From Monocercomonoides exilis (taxonomy: Eukaryota; Preaxostyla; Oxymonadida; Polymastigidae): a stretch of DNA of 64,000 bases. The DNA lies in assembly GCA_001643675.2 (NCBI GenBank), contig LSRY02000024.1, positions 932,001 through 996,000 on the forward strand. Direction: 5' to 3'. Position 1 is the stretch's first letter; each line of letters begins with the position of its first letter. The translations under genes and the position numbers were made by a program. Positions 22,631 to 34,000 of this stretch are shown in pieces. Under the pieces are notes generated by a model, which was not told where the DNA came from, did no database searches, and was given only the letters and a program-made list of their open reading frames with translations.

Positions 22631-23520
22631 ATTATTCAAATTTGGGCAACTAATTATTCGATTTTGGTAAACAAATTATTCAAAATTGTTATTCTTTTTA
22701 TTCGAAATTAATAAACTTATTATTTGAAATTGGTAAACTTATTATTTATAATGAATAAAATTGAGAATTTTTCAAAAAAAAATTGTTTTTGTGTAAAATT
22801 GGTTTTTGTCTGAATGTGGGAAAGTGAGAAAATATTATGTTCAGTTAATACTTGAAATATTGATGAGAAATTGAACCTCTCATATTATTATTTGTTGAAA
22901 AACATAATAAAATCCACATTTTCAGAAAAAAATCATCATCATTGAAATCGGATAATTTTCAAATGTATTCTCATCACATTCTTAAATCATGAATATTTCA
23001 AACATGAAATGTTATTCGCACTAATTATAAAAACAAAATACAAATTTGTTTCGCAACTAAACAAATCCATAAATGCATTTTCGAAATTCTTCTATTGTTA
23101 TTTATTATTTATCTTAAGATATTTTTCTTCAAATAACATTTCATGTTTGAAATATTCATGATTTAAGAATGTGATGAGAATACATTTGAAAATTATCCGA
23201 TTTCAATGATGATGATTTTTTTCTGAAAATGTGGATTTTATTATGTTTTTCAACAAATAATAATATGAGAGGTTCAATTTCTCATCAATATTTCAAGTAT
23301 TAACTGAACATAATATTTTCTCACTTTCCCACATTCAGACAAAAACCAATTTTTCACAAAAACAATTTTTTTTTTGAAAAATTCTCAATTTTATTCATTA
23401 TAAATAATAAGTTTACCAATTTCAAATAATAAGTTTATTAATTTCGAATAAAAAGAATAACAATTTTGAATAATTTGTTTACCAAAATCGAATAATTAGT
23501 TGCCCATATTTAAATAATAA
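22631..23520. repeat. Large foldback element (near-perfect inverted repeat)
   Basis: The left arm 22631-23016 is the reverse complement of the right arm 23132-23520 with only a few mismatches and small indels over about 386 bp. The arms are separated by a 115-bp AT-rich loop (23017-23131). Landmarks: gggcaactaattattcg at 22644 is mirrored near 23490, and tcatgaatatttcaaacatg at 22987 is mirrored near 23143. There is no coding potential. It could fold into a long hairpin and looks like a foldback transposon or palindromic MITE. I did not find a clear target-site duplication. Confidence 0.9.
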
Positions 23521-24427
23521 ATTGTGAATGATCCGAAGATATAACCATCCTCAGATCTTAATGAAATTTTCTTGGTAATTCAACAATGCATTGCACGTTA
23601 TTATCATGCTATTGTCGTTTGTCCGAATTTTATGGTTTTGAAGAAATAATTTTTATTTTTGTAATCAAAGAATTTACAGAAAAAACGATTAATTGTTATA
23701 TATTTCCATCATATTGATATGAAAAAAGTTGTATTTGAATTGAAATGATGTGATATAAACATCAATAATAATCATTATTGTTCATATTCAGATGCACCTT
23801 CACCATCTCCTGCTCCATTGTCACTTACAAATTCAGTTTTCTCTTCTTCAAATTTTTGACCTTGAATATCACCAATGAAAGCAATATCTTTGGATCCTTC
23901 TTCATTTTCATCATCTTCATAGTTTTCAATACAAAGATACAAAACGAGTTCAGTGAAAGTGATATAAAATGAAGATTTGACAAGATAAAGAGAAAGACAA
24001 TCATTCGCAAAAAGAATGCAAGTTCATGCAGACGGAAAAGTGAAATGCAAGTGATGTCGCAAACCCTCTATTACGTTTGTGCATGCTCATGTGTCTTTAT
24101 CAAAGAATTGCCTTTTGTGACAAACTTTCTAATGCACGAACCCCTGAGATTCCAAAATATGAAACACTCTCCACTCATCCGACATAATTGTTGTTCCTTC
24201 ATTAATGTTTTTCTATATTAATGAAATGAATGTTTTCCTTTTTCTATTTCGCTATGCAACCAAGAATCTTTCTCCAGCTCCTCCATCCTCTTTCCTCTCC
24301 ATGCCTTCAAAAATCCAAATTTGTTTCTTCTTTCTTCCACGATGAAATTTTCTTTTCCTCCAAACTGCTTCATGATTTTCCACAATTTTTACTTCTCCTC
24401 CAATAGACTCTCGCCTCTCATTCCATA

Positions 24428-24669
24428 TGTCAAAAATTTTTTGAAAAGTTCCTTTTGTTTTGTTTTCAAATAAAGAAAATATTTCTTTTTATTATCAAAT
24501 TTCTGTTCCCACTCACCAAATTTTCCTGTCAAGAAAATAAAATCTTAACAAGGGTATAATCTTTATTTTTGTGAAGTTTCATGAGAGAGAACAGAAATTT
24601 GATTAAAAAATGAAATTTTTATTTAATTTGAAAATTAAATATATGGAACTTTTCAAAAAAATTTTGACA
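24428..24669. mobile_element. MITE type 1, copy A (242 bp)
   Basis: Terminal inverted repeats TGTCAAAAATTTTTTGAAAA and its complement (...TTTTCAAAAAAATTTTGACA) are flanked by TA. The interior has a second, shorter inverted repeat (caaatttctgtt / aacagaaatttg). No coding capacity. The same family occurs at 25385-25627. TA targets suggest mobilisation by a Tc1/mariner-type transposase. Confidence 0.85.
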
Positions 24670-24671
24670 TA

Positions 24672-24914
24672 TTGGGTGATTCTTTTTGAAACGTCACAAA
24701 TGTTTAATTTTCAAATAAAATTAAATTTTCATATTTTGCTCAAATTTCTGTTTCAGCTCACAAATCTCCTCAAGAATGTTTGAAATAGCATTATCAATGA
24801 ATAAATTCTATTAAAGTTAGGTTTGATATTTGTTAACAAAATATTTAGCAAAATATGAAATTTTTGATATATTTGAAAATTAAACATTTGTGACTTTTCA
24901 AAAAGAATCACCCA
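24672..24914. mobile_element. MITE type 2 (243 bp)
   Basis: Terminal inverted repeats begin TTGGGTGATTCTTTTTGAAA and end TTTTCAAAAAGAATCACCCA, flanked by TA. The inner part of the repeat (acaaatgtttaattttca) is shared by both arms. It directly abuts MITE copy A, sharing the TA between them, so one inserted beside the other. Confidence 0.85.
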
Positions 24915-24916
24915 TA

Positions 24917-24976
24917 TGAAATTTTAGATTTATTTGAAATATAAACATTTGTGACTTTTCAAATAGAATCACCCAA
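24917..24976. repeat. Truncated right end of MITE type 2
   Basis: This 60-bp piece repeats the right terminus of the preceding MITE (aacatttgtgacttttcaaa, then agaatcacccaa) and ends at TA (24977-24978). It is either a fragment of another copy or a duplicated end from aberrant transposition. Confidence 0.75.
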
Positions 24977-25030
24977 TATGTCAGCAGATATTTCCTGATG
25001 ACACTTCCCCAATAGCCTTCTGTATCAACA

Positions 25031-25384
25031 TCACTTAATAACAACGTTACTACAGTTTCGTTTGGAATTTTTCATCCAATAGTACAGAAAAACAAGTGGA
25101 ATGAATCAAAATCCATTTTTTGTTTTTCAAAATTTCGAAATGGAAAGAATGCAAGTCTTCGTTGAAGACGTCAAACAATCTATATAACTAGATTTTCTAT
25201 CGTTTTGTCCACGATAAAAGATTCTATTTCCTTTGCAAATCGAAATGCGATTTTTTACTATTTCATCGATTAATCAATCCCATATCTTTTCATCATAGTA
25301 TAATAATCGATATAGCTCAAATATTTCTCATTCACGAGAGCTAAATAACACGCACCTCAAGATGAACTTTGATCAAAACCTATA
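25031..25384. other. AT-rich spacer, possibly decayed transposase 5' part
   Basis: Lies upstream (minus strand) of the Merlin remnant and may contain its unrecognisable 5' half. No open frame is visible. Confidence 0.3.
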
Positions 25385-25627
25385 TGTCTAAATTTTTTTG
25401 AAAAGTTCCTTTTGTTTAATTGTCAGGTAAAAATGAAAAATGAATATTGTCATCAAATTTTCATTTTTTCTCACCATAATTTCAAAGAATGTGAAAAAAA
25501 CATTATCGAGTATTAATTCGCATGCTGGTTAATTTTGGTGAGTAAGAATGAAAATTTGATGAAAATATTCATTTTTCATTTTAACCTGACAATTTTAAAA
25601 AAGGAACTTTTCAAAAAAATTTTGACA
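25385..25627. mobile_element. MITE type 1, copy B (243 bp)
   Basis: Terminal repeats TGTCTAAATTTTTTTGAAAA and (inverted) TGTCAAAATTTTTTTGAAAA, flanked by TATA/TATA. The length and internal sub-repeat layout match copy A (24428-24669), although the central sequence differs. Confidence 0.85.
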
Positions 25628-26008
25628 TATAATACATTTAAAATAAATAAATAATGGGAATATTTTGTTTTTTGAAACGAATTTCCGACCCACAAAACTT
25701 TTTTATTTATTGTTATGATATTTTTGAAAGACAGAATAATTATAAATTTGTGAATTTTGAATGTGAACTTATCTTCGGATCATGTCTTGTCTCTACAGAA
25801 TCTATCTCACTGAACAACGCAGCTCATTCAAGAAGAAATTGATAGACCTGCGCTTTGAGAATACTATTTGTTCATTGGTTGTGCAGAGATGGTTGAGGAA
25901 AAGAAGGATTCAAAATTGACATGTTTTGAGTTTTAAAAGAAAAGTGAATTTGTTGTTTGTTGCAAATGTTGTTGAAACTACAAATAAAGAAATTGCCTTT
26001 TTGAAATA
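25628..26008. other. Spacer with a weak coding-like remnant
   Basis: A short frame near 25820-25920 ends SLVVQRWLRKRRIQN*, which looks like the tail of a basic helix but is too short to assign. No gene is called. The TA at 26007-26008 is the left target site of the next element. Confidence 0.3.
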
Positions 26009-27552
26009 CACTGACATCGTTTAAAGTCCGACGCTTATTTTGTTTAACAGTTAACCAGACAAAAGAAGCATTTTTCATTTCGTCTTATATTTATTATTTT
26101 ATTAATTGTTCAACAAACAAAACAGTTATCAAACCTCAAAATAGTTTCTTTTTTTGTCATCGAAAAAATGACATTAATAAAATAATGGTAGAGATTAAGG
26201 TTAGTAAAGTTAACTGACAAAAAATAAGTAATGAAAAATAGAAAGATAAAAGATTAGCAAATCCATATTATTAAACATGCATTGAATTCGGAATGCCAAG
26301 ATCACTGTCACTGAATATGCAGCTGGAAATCAAAAGGCTTCATGCAAAAGGATTCAGCAGAAATGCTATAGCAAGAATAACAAAAACATAGAGAAAATCA
26401 GTCTCAAAATTCATACGCACAAAAACACTTATTACACAAAGAATATTCAAATGCAAACCTGGGCATCCAACATTTCTGATAAGAAAAAACAGATATATCG
26501 TCAAGAAAGCACTGATAGAAAAATTGATACATAGGGCAAGAGATATCCCAAAGTGGACAGGTTTCTATTGCGGTCTTTCCGCAGCACGATCACTGCTGCG
26601 CAATGTTCCGTCCAAATACACACTACGAAAAAAGAAACCATACGAATCGAATTATTCGAAATAACAGAGAAAGGACTTTGCAGAGTGCCATTTGATAGAC
26701 GATGACAAATGGAATCATACCTGTTTCGCGGATGAGAAGAAATTCAACCTTGATGGACCAGATAGTAGAAGGATGACATGGATTCCATCGAATGATCCTA
26801 TTTCCTTCGATCATCAAAGTCAGAAACCTCGAAAAGACTTACGGTGTGGGGTGCAGTTGGTATGGATTTCAAAAGTAATTTATTAATATTTGAAAATACG
26901 ACAAATTCAATTGATAATGTTAATGTTTTGAAGTACACTCTGAAACCGCAAGCTGATACCAAGTGGTCATTTTTCTGGAGATTTGTTCATGATTAAGCAC
27001 CAATTCATAAATCAAAGCTAGTAAAAAAATGCTGTGAAGACAATCGAATTCATTCTGTTTTGTGGCCGCTGTACTCTCCAGATCTAAATCCCATCGAAAA
27101 TGTGTAGAAAATGTTGAGCGATAGGGTTTTAGAGGATGGTGTACCAAAAACATCCATCACACAATTAAAAGATAGTCTCACATCAAATTGGAAAAAAATA
27201 TCACAATTCATGATTAATAACACAATTATGTCAATGTTCGATAGATTATCCGCAGTCATTGAAGCTAAAGGAAGTTACACGAAATATTAAATTAATGAAA
27301 AAAGTTTTTGATTATTATTATTTTTTTTTTTGAAATTTTTTTATGGTTGTGTTCTTGTTGGAACATTTTTTAACTGGAATGGTTCATTTTTCATTTTATT
27401 TTCTTTACTAAAGAAAAATGAAACAATTTTAATAATGATGATGTTTGTTTATTATTAAATATCATTTAAACATAAAGAAAAAACACAACACACAACTATT
27501 TAAATCAAGAGAAAACAATTATAAAAAGGTCGGATAGTTTTCGTTGGCACTG
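26009..27552 (+). mobile_element. Decayed Tc1-like DNA transposon
   Basis: About 1.54 kb flanked by TA (26007-26008 and 27553-27554). The imperfect terminal repeats are CACTGACATCGTTTAAAGTC on the left and, inverted, CAGTGCCAACGAAAACTATC on the right, both followed by CGAC-type sequence. They contain a Tc1-family transposase pseudogene in the forward orientation. Confidence 0.75.
26293..27289 (+). pseudogene. Tc1-like transposase pseudogene
   Basis: The frame from 26293 starts MPRSLSLNMQLEIKRLHAKG (helix-turn-helix). It continues through KCKPGHPTFLIRKN, FADEKKFNLDGPDS (first catalytic Asp), a His-Asp-stop-Ala-Pro-Ile-His segment (family QDNAPxH) and SPDLNPIENV (family SPDLNPIENxW), and ends GSYTKY. 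I count in-frame stops after RITKT, SNYSK, FVHD and IENV, plus one frameshift in an A run near 26875. All four of these stops are TAA or TAG. The element is therefore dead, but its domain order is still easily readable, so the decay is not ancient. Confidence 0.85.
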
Positions 27553-28053
27553 TAATAATAAAAACAAATGAAGAAGAATTGAAGCAAATGACATCAACAA
27601 CAGAAAGTGAAGCATCTCAAAAATAACTTTTGTGATATTATCTGCAAGTATGTTCAACCAAAAAATCATATCAACAAATATTGTAAATTAGAGATAAAAT
27701 GATAAAATTCAACGCCATTTAGATTTAAAAAGCCATTGAATAATTTTTAAAGAATACATACACAAATATCAAAGAGCAAGCTTCATCAGTCAACAAAAAA
27801 AATTTGGTATAAACAGGTTAAACTTTAGAAAATTCAAACAACGAACAAAAACAAAAACGAAAGGCTCAAAAAAGAAAAAAAAAAAAAGAAAGAAAGAAAA
27901 AGAAAGAAAGAAGAATAAAATGGAACAAAAGCATTTCGGCAAATGTGCAACTTGCCAAACAAAGCTGAAATAAATGCAGCAATAACATCAAAATTACTAT
28001 TTCCTCACAAAAATCAATCGTCAGCTTTTTTGTAATTTTTCAGTAATCTCACT
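27553..28053. other. 3' flank of the receptor gene, purine-rich
   Basis: A-rich on the plus strand, that is T-rich downstream of the minus-strand receptor gene. It contains a GAAA-type simple repeat at about 27868-27912. No gene is seen; it probably includes the 3' UTR of the receptor. Confidence 0.5.
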
Positions 28054-31000
28054 TCATGCCACTGTCAAGCCATCAACACTTGTCCCTTCATCACTCATTT
28101 CTGTTGTTTCTTCCTGATCAATTGCATCTGATATTGTCACCATCACTGCTCCTCCAGGAAACCGCTCGATGAATTCTCGCTTCAGCCCTGTCAATTCCAG
28201 TCTGTCCTCTGGCTGGCCTGACAGGCAAGCCCGAATAATTTCAAAGAATTCCGATTCCTCCACACCACATATATCGGGTCTTTCATGATTCGCGATCTTC
28301 TGCCCCGCCACCTCTGCTGCATACTCCCCAAACGGAATCTCTACCGTCAAGCACCCCCACAGCATCATCCCAATCGAAAATGCCACTGACTCCTTTGTTG
28401 CTCTCATCTTCTTGTTCATCTGCAGCTCAGGCGCCTTCCACCTCAGACACTCTTTTTTGAATTCATCCTCTTCCTCGAACGCTGATGAAGGCAGAGAGTC
28501 ACTTTCATCACTTGCTGATGTTACAACAGTTGATGAAGAGTCGGATGAAGAATCAGAATCCTCAGATGAAAGGAAATCAGAATGCATCACAATGCAGATC
28601 ACCATGTGTTCCGAGAACAGCACAATATGAGGACTCAGACTGGCCAAAGAGGGAAGATCATCTTCCTCATCTTCAAACGAGTGCAGTGCTCCATTCGCCA
28701 CCCAGAATAACACCTGAGCTGCTGTTTGCTCCCTTTCTTTCAAACTGCCTATTGCCATCTCCTTTTTCTCATTCCTTCCGTGAAGCAACATGAACAGCGA
28801 ATCTCTCAAGTCCACAATTAGCTTCTCATGAGGACATGAGCAGGCCATTGCATCCACCAGATTCGACATCGATGAAGTTGTGAGACACAGACTCTCTGAT
28901 CGAACAAAAGTGGATTCTGTGTCTGAAGTGTCTGTGGTTGAGGTGGATGAAACAGATGGCGAAGGTGTTCGTTTTCTTGTCTCTTCTTCCTCAACCTTTT
29001 CCAATGCCCATTCAGGGATCTTGTATGAATCTTTCCCCAGGATATATTCAGTGGAGCCACATTCACTCAACAAATGCTCTGACGACTCCGAGTGTCCCAA
29101 GCTTTTCTCGTACACCCTCTTCTTGATCCTCTCTTCATTCTTCTTCTCCGCTTCTCTCTCTGCCCTCCTCCACTGCTCCTCTGGTGACGTCTCCATTGTC
29201 ACCATCTCAAATGCCTTTGGATCTTTTCTGATATTATCATTCACAATCTCTCTCAAATCTTTGTTTTCATTCTTAGCTTTTCTCCATCTGATTGCCAGAA
29301 CAATTGAAACAATGAGAACAATCAAAAACATCACAACGAGTACAATCACAATCAACAACCAATAAGATTTCCCTTCTTTTCCTCCTTCAACCATTTTATC
29401 ATTTCCAGTCTTTGGTTCTGTTTTGTTCTTCAGAATCTGTGGAGAAGTCTCTGCCAATTGCTTTCCAAACAAAATCACCACTGACACCTCCGTCTCATCC
29501 GCAACCGTTGTTATCTTGTCTGAAGGAATCGTGCCTATCACTTCTGTTTCTGACACAAAACTGCTTTCCTCAAATTCATATGTCTCAACCAATTCTACAT
29601 CCCCTGTGTTATACTCAAGCCTGAACGATAGATCACAAGGAAGAAGAAGTGAACCCTTGAATTTCAATTCAATGTTGCTTCCACTTTCATTCACAGAAAC
29701 TTCTTCCAGTCTGGGAATGAACAAAGGCGATGATCTTTCACCTGCAATTCCACCGAGTGTGCATCCATCATTCAAAATCCAAAGCGAAGAATTGTCTTTC
29801 AACCCATCTCCTCCTTTCAAGCTCGAAATGGTCAGTGAAGCAGAATCTGAACAAATAATATTCTGACGAAGAGAAGGATATTTTTCAACGAAAGGATTGT
29901 TATTTGCCAGCATTCCCATCTCGATTACAGTCTTTCCTCCTTTTATCGATATTCCTCCTTTCGATGAATTCTCTATTTTAATTTCAACCATCTGTAAATC
30001 GGAGTTTTCAGAATGGACAAGCGATCCATTCCATTCACATATTTCTTCAAATGCGTTATCATTCCCGCTTTCACTTTCTTTGGCAACCATTCCTGAAAAT
30101 TGGCACAAGTTCATTGAAACATTCCTCAGTTCATTAACATCAATAATGCCTCCTTTGTCAGACAGAGAATTGCAGCTTTCACAAGAACAATTTGAAAGAA
30201 CGATTTCAGCAGAAGATGAAGAAGCAGAGAGAACAGAAGCTCCTTCCGAATTCCTCGAGCAGTTCTTGAATGAGGCGCTTCCAATAGAAATTGCTCCTGA
30301 GGTTGAGCTGTTAATACCAATGATACAGCCTTCTGACAGCTTCACTCCATCTGCACATGCTCCATTAAACACAACACCTCCACATTGCCCAAGCTCAAAA
30401 ACATTTGCCATTGATTCAATCTGTTCTAGTTTCACATTCGTCAACGAAATCTCATCTCCACTCAACAGAAATGAAGGCTTCTTGAATGAAAGGAGTGACA
30501 CTGAGCAGTTGTCAATGTGAAGAATTCCACTTTCAATGCTCAGCAATGATGAATTCAGAACAACAGCTTCAATACCATTTGACTCTCCAATTGAAGAAAA
30601 ATCAACAAATGAAAGAGAAAGTTGTCCGTTTGCTTCATGAATGATTGAACTGCCTGAATACGAAAACAACTGACCAACGCTGAACTTCAATCTTTCAATC
30701 CTAACGTTTCCCGATGTCCTGATAAGACTGCCCTCATCACCAATTGTTGAGTTCAGATACACAAAGGCAACTGAAGGAGATTTTAATGAGCGAATGATCA
30801 CATCACGAGCATCACATCCCCTATTGATTACCGATTCCTCTGAGATCAGTAGCTGTGAGTATGATGAAGGAATAATGTGCTGAACACCCGCATTCAATGA
30901 ACGACAAGGCGCGCTGAACTCTCCACATCGCTTGCTGTCTCCATGATTGTTTGCAACTGAAGACACAAATATCGTCTCACTCTGGTATCTCATAACCCTC

Positions 31001-34000
31001 AGCAGAAGATCTTCTTCATCCACAAACGAGTCTGTTGTGCAGCCCCACATCGCCAGCTCTTTCGCAAATGGTGCTCTGAAATCCAGCAAGAATTGCCCTT
31101 CAACTATTTGTGCATCAATTGAGTGGCATCGAATATACACGTCTCTCCCCCTCAATGCAGAGTTATCTACGAACGTGATATTTGACAGCACAAAATTCAG
31201 AGGCTGCTCGGCTGTCGAGGTGCATTCCAGAAACAGCCACCCGCCTCTTCCTGTGGTTGAGCAGAAGCACTCAGAAATCGTGCAAAATAAGCAGTCGAAG
31301 CTTCCTCCTTCATTCAACATGCAAAACATCCCTCCTCCCTTTCCACACCTCGTTCCCCCACATTTCTTCATCGTTGTGTTTCGTATCACCATTTTCAAAG
31401 GCTCTTCATCATTGTCATGTCGAATGATGGGAATATCATCTGTTGTGTTCTGGGTGACTTCTTCAAACAAACTCCACTCAATAACAACATCTTGTTCAAT
31501 TTCATTGTTTTCTCTTCTTGAACTCTTTGTTATGCTCAATCCGCTTGCCCCATCCAGCTCAACATTCTTCATCGTCAGGTTTTTTATCCTCAAAATCGTT
31601 GTTGGCTGCACAGAAATAACATCTTTTGAAAAGCAAAGTGATTGCATTGTCACTAATTCCAACACAACTGTCCCTCCTTCTGCCTTGATAAGCCCATAAT
31701 GAGTCACTTCTTCTCTGTCATCTCCTTTCTTGGTGAATGAGCAGTCTTTCAGAGTCAGCAGTCCTTCACTTGATCCAATATGCAACAAAACATTGACTCC
31801 ACTTGTGAATGACAATGGAACAACGAAGCTTATCAGTTCGAAATTGGTAATACCCTGAATCTTCATTGCCATTCCTTCTGCTCCTTCAAGTGAAGAGTTA
31901 CATTCCAAAGAGCAAATGCTGCTGCTATCCTTCGATTTTATTGAAGCTCCACTCACATCAACACTTTTCCGAAGATATCCTTTTCCAATGATGCTGACAT
32001 TCCTTTCATTTCCTTCTGACAATCTCATTAACGAATAGTCAATTGACAAGCAAGGATAATCTGAGAATCCACAGGCGTGCATATCTCTTCCTTCGCTCCC
32101 AATAAATATCTCTGAGCCGAGTGAGAGCCAGAAATAAATCAGCGGAATGGCATTCGTTGTGTCATTTCCATCAAAGCCTCTCAGGGAATTCAATGAAATA
32201 TCAGACAGATTCTCAGTCACAAATGGAAGAGAAGTGTTTGTGAGACTCTTTGTCAAATTCGATGATTCAACAAACACATCATTTCCATATTTCGCAACAT
32301 TTGGCTTGTCTGCATCAAAAACAGGGGACGAGATCACAAACGAAGAATCGTCATCAATCAACTTCAGCGCCAGCCCTCCCCCAAAGCCAGTCTTCTCTTC
32401 TCCAGCTGGTGCTGCGCATCCTGTGAATGTGCACGAAACAATATTCAATTGAGTATTCCCTTTCAACTGAGCATTTAAAGCCCCTCCTCTGCTTTCATCA
32501 GCCATCACAGAGCATCCATCAAAATCACATTCTTCAATATTTATTTCTGCATTTGAATTTTCATCATGGCCGTTGTCAAAGCTCACACAGCCTCCACTTC
32601 CAGCTGCCCTTTCGATTTCTGTAAAATTGCTGTTCGTCATGTTCAGCCAGGGAGTATTCATAAACTCTGCCTCTGTGCTGCTTCCTGACAAAGAGATCAA
32701 TGGACTTCCACTCAAAGCGATTGATGAAGCTGAGAATTTGTCGATTATCAGGATCCCTGACTCAACTGACAAGAACAGAAATGTCAATTCTGATGAAGGA
32801 TCTTGAAGAGTTAAAGAACATTGAGACAAAGTCAGTGATGAAGAAGAAGAAGAAATGAAAGTTGAGCGCGATGAAAGAGAAGATGGAAGAGAGAAGATGA
32901 GTTTTGATAATTCTGTTTCAAAACTTGCTGTTGTCATTGCTGAGTTTAATGGTGAGCTGGCATCAGACACAGTCCAACCACTTTGATCATCATTTCCTCT
33001 GATCTCATGCTTCTGTTCAGCAAAGGTCAATTCATCGTTCATCAAAATCATTCCACTCACAACAACTTTTCTTTGTTTCTGTTTGACGTGTGAGTGAGTG
33101 CTTCATTGTCAAACAAGGGAATTGGACGATTCCACAATGTGAGTGATCGGATGCCTCAGTATTACTCACATATATTTCTTCTGGGGTTGGAAGGAGATAG
33201 ATGCACAGAGGAATAGCGACGCTCGTATTTCCATTGTCATATCCTCGCACTTTGTCAACAGAATCTGATGATGAGGTTACACATGCAATTTTTCTTGAAG
33301 TTGCAGTTTCTTCCAGATTGGGCGATAAGACGAAGATGTCTCTTCCCCATTTGGCCGTGTTTGTGCCAAAGGAAGAAGAAATCAAGAAATCTGGATTTTC
33401 ATTCAATAATCGAAGAAGAATTCCTCCACCTAGTCCGTACGATGCAGAGCAATAGCACCCATCAAAAGCTCCATCTTTCACCTTCACTTCATTCTCATTC
33501 CCTGCACACAGCATCATCGAGCCTCCATCAGCTGATGTTGTGCTTCCACATCCTTCAAATGTGCATAAATTCAGATCGATATTCGCCTTGTCATTCGAAA
33601 ACGACATCACTGCTGCTCCGCTTGTTGTCCTTTCAATTCCATCAAAGGAACATACTAAAAGTGTCAAGGAAATCTCATTTGTCGAAGAAAGCGAAAACAA
33701 TGAATTTCTGGAAATCATCTTTGCCCAGTTCACATGTCCCATCTGAAACATCCCACTCTGAACATTTATCAGTTCTATCGAAAATGCTGTTTCTGTTGAT
33801 TGTTCGCTCCCAAAAGATATATTCAATCTTCTTATTGATATTTCCCCTGCTCCACTTATCTCAAACAGCCTTGACCCACGGTTATTCGGATGAGACGAGT
33901 CATGCACAAGAACAAAGTCTCTGGCAGTCAATGTGCCTGTTGAGACTGAAAAAAGAGATAACCCAGCTGCATCTAATTCTGTTTGCATTGTTGTGCTCAT

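Larger units (their letters stand above)
23775..25030 (-). pseudogene. Decayed Merlin (IS1016/IS1595-type) DDE transposase
   Basis: Read leftwards and skipping the inserted MITEs, one frame gives ISADIWNERRESIGG, then a RKRKFHRGRKKKQIWIFEG block (the family usually has VEIDE, RKYHRGR, WVFGG), then IMSDEWRVF (second Asp) and CTNVIEGL (catalytic Glu), and an acidic C-terminus ending EGASEYEQ at 23775. The first catalytic Asp region reads VENHEA, so the Asp is lost. Stops (for example TAG in FLVA*, TGA in DT*ACTN) interrupt the frame. The 5' end is not defined. It is clearly dead. The MITE composite 24428-24976 sits inside it at a TA. Confidence 0.7.

Noticed and set aside
22631-23520. CRISPR array or tandem repeat
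   Set aside because: The structure is one pair of inverted arms, not direct repeats with spacers, and the genome is eukaryotic.
23825-24010. A small membrane protein on the minus strand
   Set aside because: The neighbouring frame reads as the C-terminus of the Merlin transposase, so this hydrophobic frame is a shadow.
25654-25842. 62-codon plus-strand frame between MITE B and the Tc1 remnant
   Set aside because: Short, with no similarity recognised, in the middle of transposon debris.
28054-33060. Two separate genes (1668 and 920 codons) instead of one receptor
   Set aside because: The 1668-codon frame starts in mid-repeat with no signal peptide, and the upstream frame ends in mid-repeat.
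33073-33121. A 49-nt minus-strand intron (GTTTGA...AAAAG) as explanation for the frame change in the receptor gene
   Set aside because: Splicing it would remove the PCLT repeat opener that all other repeat units keep. A 1-nt frameshift preserves the repeat. It is kept as a test, not as the annotation.
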